Positions 41,510 through 48,751 of a stretch of DNA of 64,000 bases are shown here, one piece after another. Numbering within the stretch: the stretch's first letter is position 1; each line of letters opens with the position of its first letter. The notes beneath the pieces were generated by a model that ran no database searches, had not been told where the DNA came from, and worked only from the letters and a program-made list of their open reading frames with translations. A program made the position numbers and the translations under genes. This DNA is from Holdemanella sp. MSK.7.32 (GTDB taxonomy: Bacteria > Bacillota_I > Bacilli_A > Erysipelotrichales > Erysipelotrichaceae): positions 20,694-84,693 of the forward strand of contig NZ_JANFYN010000004.1 in the NCBI RefSeq assembly GCF_024460475.1, given 5' to 3'.

Positions 41510-42466
41510 ATGCGTAAAGAATTATTGAATAAGGCAAATCTTGCTTGGCTTTTACTTTCTATTGTGTCTTTTGTAGTTTTAACCATTTTAATGAAAGTTG
41601 GAATAATTGGATCTTATTATTCCATTACTCTATATAATATCTTCATTAATATTATTCTAGCTGTTTCGTTAAATTTAGTTATTGGTGTATGTGGCCAGTT
41701 TTCATTAGGACATGCTGGATTTATGTGTATTGGAGCTTATTGTGCTGGTATTATGGTAAAAATGATGCCAAATATGACGGGCTTAGCTATTGGAGTATTG
41801 ATTGGCTTTGCACTTTCAACCATTGTAGCTTTGATTGTCTCTATTCCAACATTGCGTTTGAAAGGGGATTATTTGGCGATTGCGACTTTGGGTTTTGCGG
41901 AAATTGTACGTATCCTAGTGCAAAATATGGAAATCACAAATGGAGCGGCCGGATTAAATGGAATTCCTAAATTAACTACATTTCCATTGTTGTTTGTATG
42001 TGCCGTTATTGCTATTCTAGTTGTTTGTAACTTTACACATTCCGCTCCAGGGAGAGCCTGTTTATCGATTCGTGAAGATGAAATTGCTAGTGAGGCAATG
42101 GGTATCAATACGACAAAGTATAAAGTTATTGCATTTGTGATTGGGGCATTATTAGCTTCATTAGCTGGTGCATTGTTCGCATGTAATTTCTATGTTATCA
42201 AACCGGATCAATTTACTTTTAATAAGTCAATTGACATCTTAGTTATGGTCGTATTTGGTGGTATGGGCTCTATGACATCAAGTGTTTTAGCAGCTGTTGC
42301 GATTGGTATTATCAATGTCGTTTTGGCAAACTTCTCAGAAATACGAATGATTATTTATGGTTTGGCACTAGTTGGAATTATGATTTTTAAACCGACAGGT
42401 ATCTTAGGAACTAAGGAATTATCTTTTAAAAAGTTGTTTGATAAGCGAAAGGAGAAATCTGCATGA
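41510..42466 (+). CDS. livM: LIV ABC transporter permease LivM
   Basis: 318 aa, about nine to ten membrane helices. SLNLVIGVCGQFSLGHAGFMCIGAY and the cytoplasmic loop REDEIASEAMGINTTKYK are typical. It starts three bases after livH and overlaps livG by four bases. Confidence 0.96.
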   Translation: MRKELLNKANLAWLLLSIVSFVVLTILMKVGIIGSYYSITLYNIFINIILAVSLNLVIGVCGQFSLGHAGFMCIGAYCAGIMVKMMPNMTGLAIGVLIGFALSTIVALIVSIPTLRLKGDYLAIATLGFAEIVRILVQNMEITNGAAGLNGIPKLTTFPLLFVCAVIAILVVCNFTHSAPGRACLSIREDEIASEAMGINTTKYKVIAFVIGALLASLAGALFACNFYVIKPDQFTFNKSIDILVMVVFGGMGSMTSSVLAAVAIGIINVVLANFSEIRMIIYGLALVGIMIFKPTGILGTKELSFKKLFDKRKEKSA

Positions 42467-43242
42467 AAACGATTCTAAATGTTAAAAATCTGACAAAGAA
42501 TTTTGGTGGTCTTTGTGCAGTCTCCAACGTATCAATGACAATCAATGAAGGGGAACTTATTGGTTTGATTGGACCGAATGGTGCTGGTAAAACAACATTA
42601 TTCAACTTGTTGACAGGTGTATATGAACCAAGTAGTGGTTTGATTGAGTTAATGGATCAGGATAAAAGTATTCAGATTGGTGGATTGAAGCCTTATAAAA
42701 TCACAAATTTAGGAGTTGCACGAACTTTTCAAAATATTCGTTTATTTAAATCAATGACAGTCTTAGAAAATGTTAAAGTTGCGATGCATAAAAATATTCG
42801 TTATGGAACATTAGCTGCAATTTTGCGTTTGCCTACGTATTATAAAGAAGAGAAGTGGGTCGAAGAAAAGGCGGAAGAATTATTAAAAGAAGTGGGATTG
42901 TATTCTTTAAGAAATGAATTGGCGACAAATCTTCCATATGGTAAACAAAGAAGATTAGAGATTGCACGTGCTTTGGCAATTCAACCAAAAATTCTTTATT
43001 TAGATGAGCCAGCGGCAGGTATGAATCCGCAGGAAACAAAAGAGTTAACTGAATTGATTGATCATATTCGAGAAAAATATAAATTAACCGTAATCCTGAT
43101 TGAACATGATATGTCTTTAGTTATGAAGATTTGTGAGCGTATTTATGTTTTGAACTATGGTAAAATGATAGCGAATGGTACGCCTGAAGAAATTAAACAA
43201 AATGAGTTTGTAGTTAAGGCATATTTAGGAGAGGAGATCTAG
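42463..43242 (+). CDS. livG: LIV ABC transporter ATP-binding protein LivG
   Basis: 259 aa ATPase. Walker A GPNGAGKTT; the signature motif is changed to LPYGKQRRLEIARAL (the canonical LSGGQ Ser-Gly is replaced by Pro-Tyr, as is common in LivG); Walker B ILYLDEPAAGMNP; H-loop EHDMSLV. AAAGGAGAA ribosome site. Energises the LivHM pore with LivF. Confidence 0.96.
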   Translation: MKTILNVKNLTKNFGGLCAVSNVSMTINEGELIGLIGPNGAGKTTLFNLLTGVYEPSSGLIELMDQDKSIQIGGLKPYKITNLGVARTFQNIRLFKSMTVLENVKVAMHKNIRYGTLAAILRLPTYYKEEKWVEEKAEELLKEVGLYSLRNELATNLPYGKQRRLEIARALAIQPKILYLDEPAAGMNPQETKELTELIDHIREKYKLTVILIEHDMSLVMKICERIYVLNYGKMIANGTPEEIKQNEFVVKAYLGEEI

Positions 43243-43243
43243 T

Positions 43244-43954
43244 ATGGCAATGTTAGAAATAAAAGATCTTCACGTACATTATGGTGTAATTGAAGCTTTA
43301 AAAGGTATCAGTTTAGAAGTAAATGAAGGTGAAATTGTTGCGTTGATTGGTGCTAATGGAGCTGGAAAAACAACAATGATGCAGTCCATTAGTGGCATTG
43401 TAAAAAAGACGAGTGGCGATGTCATGTTCTTAAACGAGTCAATTATGAAGGCAAATCCTAAACATATTGTTGAAATGGGTTTAACACAGGTGCCAGAAGG
43501 TCGTCGTATTTTTACAGGAATGAGCGTATATGAAAACTTGATGATGGGAGCTTTTTTACGAAAAGATAAGGATGGAATCAAACGCGATTATGAAAAGGTT
43601 TGTGAGCAGTTTCCTATCTTAAAAGAACGTATGAATCAGGATGCTTCTACTTTATCTGGTGGTGAGCAGCAGATGTTAGCTATGGGGCGAGCACTAATGG
43701 CAAAACCTAAATTGTTGCTTTTAGATGAACCAAGTATGGGGTTAGCTCCTATTTTAGTTAAGGAGATATTTAACATCATCGAAGAAATCAATAAAGCAGG
43801 TACTACGGTTTTATTAGTTGAACAAAATGCTAAGATGGCATTATCAATTGCGCATCGTGCCTATGTATTAGAAACTGGAAAAGTTGTTATGTCAGGTACT
43901 GGTGAGGAATTGGCAAAGAGTTCGGATGTTCAAAAGGCATATCTAGGAGGATAA
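43244..43954 (+). CDS. livF: LIV ABC transporter ATP-binding protein LivF
   Basis: 236 aa ATPase. Walker A GANGAGKTTMM, signature LSGGEQQMLAMGRAL, Walker B LLLLDEPSMGLAP, H-loop-equivalent VEQNAKMAL, as usual in LivF. Starts two bases after livG. ATG 43250 is an alternative start. Confidence 0.96.
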   Translation: MAMLEIKDLHVHYGVIEALKGISLEVNEGEIVALIGANGAGKTTMMQSISGIVKKTSGDVMFLNESIMKANPKHIVEMGLTQVPEGRRIFTGMSVYENLMMGAFLRKDKDGIKRDYEKVCEQFPILKERMNQDASTLSGGEQQMLAMGRALMAKPKLLLLDEPSMGLAPILVKEIFNIIEEINKAGTTVLLVEQNAKMALSIAHRAYVLETGKVVMSGTGEELAKSSDVQKAYLGG

Positions 43955-43960
43955 TAAAGT

Positions 43961-44611
43961 ATGTTTAAAGTTAAGGATTATATGACAAAAAATGTTATAT
44001 GTGCTGAACCAGATGCAACGATTTCACAAATCATTGATTTAATGAAGGAAAAGGGAATTCACCGTGTTCCTGTTGTTGAAAAAGGAAAACTTGTTGGATT
44101 GATTACAGAAGGTATGATTTCTAATTCGGGTACAACGAATGCGACAAGCTTAAGCATATATGAATTAAATTATTTATTGTCAAAAACGACTGTAAGCACA
44201 GTGATGGTAAAAAAAGTCATTTCTGTCGATGAAAATGAATTGATGGAATATGCAACACAGAAAATGTTGAAAAACAACATTGGATGTTTGCCGGTCACAA
44301 ATGCTTCTGGCGAAGTTACAGGTATTGTAACGCAGAATGATGTGTTTAAATGTTTCTTGAATGTTCTTGGATGGGATGAAGTGGGTTCAAGAATTACGGT
44401 TGCCGTAAAAGATGAAATTGGTGCGATTGGTAAGTTGTCGGAAATCTTTGTTGAGAATAAAGTGAATATCAATCATATTGGTGTGTATTCTTTTGAAGAT
44501 GGAATTGCCAATCTAGTCATTCGTTGTGATACTATTGAACCAGATGATTTACAAGCAGATTTAGAGCGTAAAGGCTATAAAGTATTAGAGTGTTTCGTTC
44601 GTGATAAATAG
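43961..44611 (+). CDS. CBS-CBS-ACT domain protein (AcuB-like)
   Basis: 216 aa. Two CBS motifs (about 1-55 and 75-135; VKDYMTKNVICAEPDATI and VMVKKVISVDENELMEYA), then an ACT domain (about 145-215; VAVKDEIGAIGKLSEIFVENKVNINHI). CBS pairs bind adenylates and ACT domains bind amino acids, so the protein can read energy state and an amino acid. It lies six bases after livF, suggesting that it tunes the transporter or related branched-chain metabolism (inference). It resembles AcuB of B. subtilis, but no acuA or acuC is near. Confidence 0.88.
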   Translation: MFKVKDYMTKNVICAEPDATISQIIDLMKEKGIHRVPVVEKGKLVGLITEGMISNSGTTNATSLSIYELNYLLSKTTVSTVMVKKVISVDENELMEYATQKMLKNNIGCLPVTNASGEVTGIVTQNDVFKCFLNVLGWDEVGSRITVAVKDEIGAIGKLSEIFVENKVNINHIGVYSFEDGIANLVIRCDTIEPDDLQADLERKGYKVLECFVRDK

Positions 44612-44615
44612 AAAA

Positions 44616-44645
44616 AAAGGTCTAATTCACATGAATTAGGCCTTT
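44616..44645. terminator. Bidirectional terminator between the CBS-ACT gene and serine dehydratase
   Basis: Fourteen-bp stem (44616-44629 with 44632-44645, one mismatch or wobble), preceded by an A run. On the minus strand this gives a strong U tail for the serine dehydratase gene, and its last bases belong to that gene's stop codon. Confidence 0.85.
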
Positions 44646-45852
44646 AAGCTTTTTCTGGTACAACTACGGCTAATCCGCCAAGTGCACTTTCTTTTAGTTC
44701 AATTGGAAGTTTCTTTCCTGTTAGATTCATGGTTTGAACAACCATATCAAAACTAACACGATTCTTTTTTACGTTACGTAAATATTTGGCAAGTCTTGCG
44801 GCATCTACACTTCTTTGGGCAGCTACTGCATTTCTTTCAATACAAGGAATCATTACGTATCCGCCAACTGGATCGCATGTAAGTCCTAGATGGTGTTCTA
44901 ATCCAATTTCAGCAGCACATTCGATTTGTTCGTTATTTTGAAGTTGACAATAAGCGACAAAAGCAGCGCCCATAGAGCAGGCAGCACCAACTTCTGCTTG
45001 GCATCCAGCTTTGGCACCTGAGATGGTTGCGTTTGTCTGAATTAGATTTCCAATCAATCCAGCGACTTTAAGTCCTTGGATAATTGTCTTTTTAGGATAA
45101 TTTTGATCGTGATAGAAATGATATACAAGACTAGGTAGAACGCCACAGCTACCCATGGTTGGAGCTGTTACGACAATGCCTCCGCTTGCGTTTTGTTCAT
45201 TGGCTGCATAGGCATAACTACTTAATAATAAACTGTTTTTGTCTTGGATATCATTACAGCTTTGTGCCGACTGATGTAAGGCATGCGCTACACGGTCAAT
45301 TTTCAAGCTTCCAGGTAAAACACCAGTCTTCTTTAATCCGGTATTTACTGTTTTCAACATTTGTTTAAAGATTTGATTCATGTAAGAGTCAAAATCAGAA
45401 TCTTCCACTTCATCGATATATTGGTCTAAACGTAAATGACGTTCATTACAATAAACTTGAATATCATCCATCTTTGTGTGTGGATAAATTTCTGGGTCTA
45501 CATTTCCTTTTTTTCCATCGATTTCGATTTTTCCACCACCAATAGATACGAATGTATGTTCTGCAATTTTTGTATCTTTGTCAAAAACTTCAATGATCAT
45601 TGTGTTTGGGTGTTCAACAGGGGTTTTCATATCAAAAATGATTTCGCATTTACTAGTGCCTAACGTTTTTAATATGATTTTGTCTGTAAGGTGCCCTTTT
45701 CCCGTAAGTGCTAAAGAACCAAATAATGTGATTTTGAAGTTTGTAGCTTCTGGATACTGTTCATTGATATATTTAGAAGCCATCATTGGACCAAATGTGT
45801 GTGAACTGCTAGGACCTGGTCCGATTTTATAAATTGTCTTAATACTTTGCAT
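44644..45852 (-). CDS. sdaA: L-serine dehydratase, single-chain iron-sulfur type
   Basis: 402 aa. Converts L-serine to pyruvate and ammonia with a [4Fe-4S] cluster. The beta part comes first (IGPGPSSSHTFGP, about 1-150), then the alpha part with SGGIVVTAPTMGSCGVLP, KAGCQAEVGAACSMG and LTCDPVGGYVMIPCIERNA, which hold the cluster Cys. In B. subtilis the two parts are separate genes (sdaAB, sdaAA); here they are one chain, as in E. coli type but shorter. The long C-terminal tail Cys of some family members is absent. AGAGGAAAA ribosome site on the minus strand. Confidence 0.95.
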   Translation of the reverse strand: MQSIKTIYKIGPGPSSSHTFGPMMASKYINEQYPEATNFKITLFGSLALTGKGHLTDKIILKTLGTSKCEIIFDMKTPVEHPNTMIIEVFDKDTKIAEHTFVSIGGGKIEIDGKKGNVDPEIYPHTKMDDIQVYCNERHLRLDQYIDEVEDSDFDSYMNQIFKQMLKTVNTGLKKTGVLPGSLKIDRVAHALHQSAQSCNDIQDKNSLLLSSYAYAANEQNASGGIVVTAPTMGSCGVLPSLVYHFYHDQNYPKKTIIQGLKVAGLIGNLIQTNATISGAKAGCQAEVGAACSMGAAFVAYCQLQNNEQIECAAEIGLEHHLGLTCDPVGGYVMIPCIERNAVAAQRSVDAARLAKYLRNVKKNRVSFDMVVQTMNLTGKKLPIELKESALGGLAVVVPEKA

Positions 45853-45879
45853 GTTATTTTCCTCTCAGAATCTTAATAT

Positions 45880-45885
45880 ATTATA
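45880..45885 (-). promoter_or_regulatory. -10 box of the serine dehydratase promoter
   Basis: TATAAT on the minus strand, 28 bases before the ATG; no clear -35 in a very AT-rich region. Confidence 0.4.
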
Positions 45886-45951
45886 TTGTATTTTTTGAAA
45901 AAGGGATATTAAAAAATTATATATTTATTAATAATTATTAAGATTTGATTG

Positions 45952-45981
45952 TGCTAAAATAGATGGTGCTTAAAGTAAGCA
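45952..45981 (+). promoter_or_regulatory. Extended -10 promoter and leader hairpin of the acetyltransferase gene
   Basis: TGCTAAAAT (45952-45960) is a TGn-extended -10 box. The leader begins with a small perfect hairpin, TGCTTA-AAG-TAAGCA (45967-45981), before the AAGGGGAT ribosome site. Confidence 0.5.
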
Positions 45982-46000
45982 TCTAAGGGGATATGTAGAT

Positions 46001-47776
46001 ATGAAAAAAGAAGACGGACGTTTAAGGGGAATGGACGGATTGCGTGGGGTTGCGATTATTGCGATTACACTATTCCATATGTTTCCTAGTGTTTTTAGGG
46101 GTGGATACTTAGGAGTTGTGTTATTCTTTGTATTAACTGGATTCTTGTTGGTGGTATCAGCAAAGAAGAAGATGAATCAAAAAGAGTTTTCATTGCGTGA
46201 TTACTATCTTGCCAGAATCAAAAGAATATACCCACCATTACTTGTGATGGTATTTACTACATTGGGAATCTATTTTATTTTGGCTAAGGACGCATTGTAT
46301 AACATGAAAATGCAGGTGTTTAGTATTTTGGCTGGTTTCAATAACTGGTGGCAAATTTCGCAAAGTATTGATTATTTTACGCGTATTGCGAATACTTCGC
46401 CATTCTCGCATTTATGGTTTTTATCTATAGAGATGCAGTTCTATGTGATTTTTCCATTATTATTGTTTGGAATGTATAAATTGAAAGATAAAAAAGGAGA
46501 ATCATTCACAATTAAAACTATGTTTGGTGTAACAGTTGGCTTTGCGCTTGTGATGCCAATTCTATATTTATGTAGAGTGAATGTTACACGATTATATTAT
46601 GGAACAGATACGCGAATTTATTCATTGTTTGCGGGCATGCTTCTAGGTTGGATGTATACAAAAGGGGAAGCAACTAAAAAGAATTTTTATACCTCAATTG
46701 GGTTGCTTGGAGTGTTTGTGATTTCATGCTTTATTTTTGATGGGCGAATGCCAGTTGTTTATTTGTTTGTACTTGCATTAATGACGGTTTTATCTTTGTA
46801 TATAGTCGAAAAAACGGCAGATAGTTCAATCTCATTGGATGTTCCAGTGTTAAAGTGGATTGGTCAACATAGTTATGAAATTTATTTATGGCAATATCCA
46901 GTTATTTATTTATTTCAATATAAAGATTGGAATACAAATTTTGTGATCTATTTGTTTGAGTTTGTGATATTGATTTTGTTGGTTATATGGTCAAACTATT
47001 TCTTGAAGGTATTTAAATATAAACAAATTAAACCTAAATTTCAAAAAGCCGTGTTGGCTTGTGGAATCGTTGGGTTTGTATTTCAGGCCACAGGTGTTAT
47101 TGCTTTAGCAACCTCAAAAGAGATAGATTCTACAGAATTGCAGAAGCGTATAGCAGAAAATGAAAAAGCAATAGAGGCAAATAAGAGAAACGCAAAATCG
47201 GATGGTAGTGTTGAAAAAGGCAAAGTTGACGACTATGCTTCAAGTGGAAACTCACAGAAAGTATCGGATAAAGAATTATTTTGTTTAGGGGATTCTGTCA
47301 TGTTGTCGGCATATACAAATATTCAAGATATTTATCCGGATGCAACAATAGATGCAGCTGTTTCAAGACAAATATATCATGCTCTAGACATTTTAAGTTG
47401 GTATCAGTCTCAAGGAAATATTCATAATACAGTTGTGATTTCACTTGGAACAAATGGTGTTTTGGATGAGAATACAGTTGAACAACTGTTAGAAATGATT
47501 GGTAAAGATAAGTCTATATTCTGGGTCAATGTGTATGCGCCTGGAGTTGAATGGGAAGCTAGTAACAATAAATATCTGAATGAATTGGCTAAAAAACATT
47601 CAAATGTAACGATTATAGATTGGAACTCGTATATTTCTAAGCATACAGATTTATTAGAAGCAGATGGAATTCATCCGATTGAAGAGGGCGCTGATGCATA
47701 TGCTCATTTAATTCAAGAAAAAATTAATGAGGTTATGCAAAAACAAAAAGAGATTGAAAAAAAAGCGAATAAATAA
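46001..47776 (+). CDS. oatA: Membrane acyltransferase with SGNH domain (OatA-like)
   Basis: 591 aa. The N-terminal acyltransferase-3 domain (about 1-380, about 10-11 membrane helices) starts RLRGMDGLRGVAIIAITLFH, with the conserved His; a linker rich in Glu, Lys and Asn follows. The extracellular SGNH domain (about 425-590) has GDSVMLSA (Ser nucleophile), SLGTNG and DGIHP (Asp/His). OatA proteins O-acetylate peptidoglycan and give lysozyme resistance; modification of another surface glycan is possible. Its symbol rests on domain order only. Confidence 0.85.
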   Translation: MKKEDGRLRGMDGLRGVAIIAITLFHMFPSVFRGGYLGVVLFFVLTGFLLVVSAKKKMNQKEFSLRDYYLARIKRIYPPLLVMVFTTLGIYFILAKDALYNMKMQVFSILAGFNNWWQISQSIDYFTRIANTSPFSHLWFLSIEMQFYVIFPLLLFGMYKLKDKKGESFTIKTMFGVTVGFALVMPILYLCRVNVTRLYYGTDTRIYSLFAGMLLGWMYTKGEATKKNFYTSIGLLGVFVISCFIFDGRMPVVYLFVLALMTVLSLYIVEKTADSSISLDVPVLKWIGQHSYEIYLWQYPVIYLFQYKDWNTNFVIYLFEFVILILLVIWSNYFLKVFKYKQIKPKFQKAVLACGIVGFVFQATGVIALATSKEIDSTELQKRIAENEKAIEANKRNAKSDGSVEKGKVDDYASSGNSQKVSDKELFCLGDSVMLSAYTNIQDIYPDATIDAAVSRQIYHALDILSWYQSQGNIHNTVVISLGTNGVLDENTVEQLLEMIGKDKSIFWVNVYAPGVEWEASNNKYLNELAKKHSNVTIIDWNSYISKHTDLLEADGIHPIEEGADAYAHLIQEKINEVMQKQKEIEKKANK

Positions 47777-47779
47777 AAG

Positions 47780-47810
47780 ACTGCAGAGGAATTAATCTTC
47801 TGCAGTTTCT
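47780..47810. terminator. Bidirectional terminator after the acetyltransferase gene
   Basis: ACTGCAGA (47780-47787) pairs with TCTGCAGT (47799-47806), with further inner pairs; A run before and TTTCTTTT after. The stop codon of the convergent lipoprotein gene is in the loop. Confidence 0.82.
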
Positions 47811-48499
47811 TTTGTATATGAATCTAAATCATTTGGGAAATTGATTTTATTTAATTTTTTGATGCTAAGTTCGATTGAAATATCAATATCTGCACTTGCT
47901 TTATCTACGGTTTGTTTACCTGTAAAGCTTAAAATCATGTGTGAGATTTTTTTGTTTTTGATAGTTGCTTCAAGCGTTGCATCATCTAGTTTTATAGATC
48001 CCATATTATCTAGAAGGGTGGCTAATTTAGATGTGTTGACTTTAAAAGTATATGTATCATTTTCTTTTTTAGAGGAATCAAATAATTCGCATAATTGATC
48101 GTCAGTTAAATCTAGAAATGGGTTGTATGTATTTAATTTTGAATTCTTTTTAAGTCCAATCTTATCGACTGTACTTTGGGTTTTTGTGCCCATAGAATTT
48201 AAATATGTTTTTCCATCTTTAATGTAAAAGTTTAAAAAATTATTTTTCACATTATCGCCTGCAACTAAACCGATTGAAGTAGCAACTTGTAGATCTTCTT
48301 TTTGAAGAATTTGTGCATCAATATTCATTTTTGAATCTTTCATATCCAATGTTCCATTGATTTGGGCGCTTTTTAGATTTAATGTATTACCTAATGCATC
48401 AAAGAATGTAAGGATGTCATCATTGTTTTTTGAGTTTGAACATCCTGCAAGGCTAAGCGATAAAAAACAAGTTATAATTAGGGTTAAAAATTTTTTCAT
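47792..48499 (-). CDS. Putative lipoprotein of unknown function
   Basis: 235 aa. Signal peptide with lipobox LAGC (Cys20). The mature part is rich in Asp, Lys and Ser, with alternating beta-strand pattern (GTLDMKDSKMNIDAQIL, TYTFKVNTSKLATLL, ISIELSIKK), reminiscent of LppX/LprG or DUF6612-like beta-barrel lipoproteins that shield lipids. I do not recognise a precise family. AAAGGAG ribosome site on the minus strand. It is convergent with the OatA-like gene, and a hairpin of unknown role lies upstream. Confidence 0.8.
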   Translation of the reverse strand: MKKFLTLIITCFLSLSLAGCSNSKNNDDILTFFDALGNTLNLKSAQINGTLDMKDSKMNIDAQILQKEDLQVATSIGLVAGDNVKNNFLNFYIKDGKTYLNSMGTKTQSTVDKIGLKKNSKLNTYNPFLDLTDDQLCELFDSSKKENDTYTFKVNTSKLATLLDNMGSIKLDDATLEATIKNKKISHMILSFTGKQTVDKASADIDISIELSIKKLNKINFPNDLDSYTKETAED

Positions 48500-48566
48500 T
48501 CGGAACTCCTTTAAACGTTTATATTGTATGCATAATTAAAGGGGATGTCAAAATGGACAAATGAAA

Positions 48567-48591
48567 AAGCACCTACTTTGTGCAGGTGCTT
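48567..48591 (-). terminator. Orphan hairpin, terminator-like on the minus strand
   Basis: AAGCACCT (48567-48574) pairs with AGGTGCTT (48584-48591). Read on the minus strand it ends in a U5 tract (opposite 48564-48568), but no minus-strand gene lies to its right in the 150 bases before rpoB; on the + strand no U tract follows. Confidence 0.5.
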
Positions 48592-48644
48592 AAAAAGGAT
48601 AGGCAATATTTATAACTCATTTTTTAAATTTTGTCAAGTTTTTA

Positions 48645-48676
48645 TTGACATTTGGTGGTTTTACTAGTAGTATAAT
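48645..48676 (+). promoter_or_regulatory. Promoter region of rpoBC
   Basis: Consensus TTGACA (48645-48650). Either TAGTAT (48668-48673) at 17 bp or TATAAT (48671-48676) at 20 bp serves as -10 box. Confidence 0.6.
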
Positions 48677-48715
48677 AAATTGCATAATAGTGTGTGTTTT
48701 CAGATGAAAACCACC
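48654..48715. repeat. Inverted repeat around the rpoB -10 box
   Basis: GGTGGTTTT (48654-48662) and AAAACCACC (48707-48715) form a perfect 9-bp inverted repeat 44 bases apart. TTTTCA-GA-TGAAAA (48697-48710) overlaps the right arm. Confidence 0.65.
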
Positions 48716-48751
48716 TAGTATAGTACAAATTCGAACGAAAGGATGGCATGC

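Noticed and set aside
48743..48751. Earlier ATG for rpoB
   Set aside because: It overlaps the AAAGGATGG ribosome site that properly serves ATG 48752.
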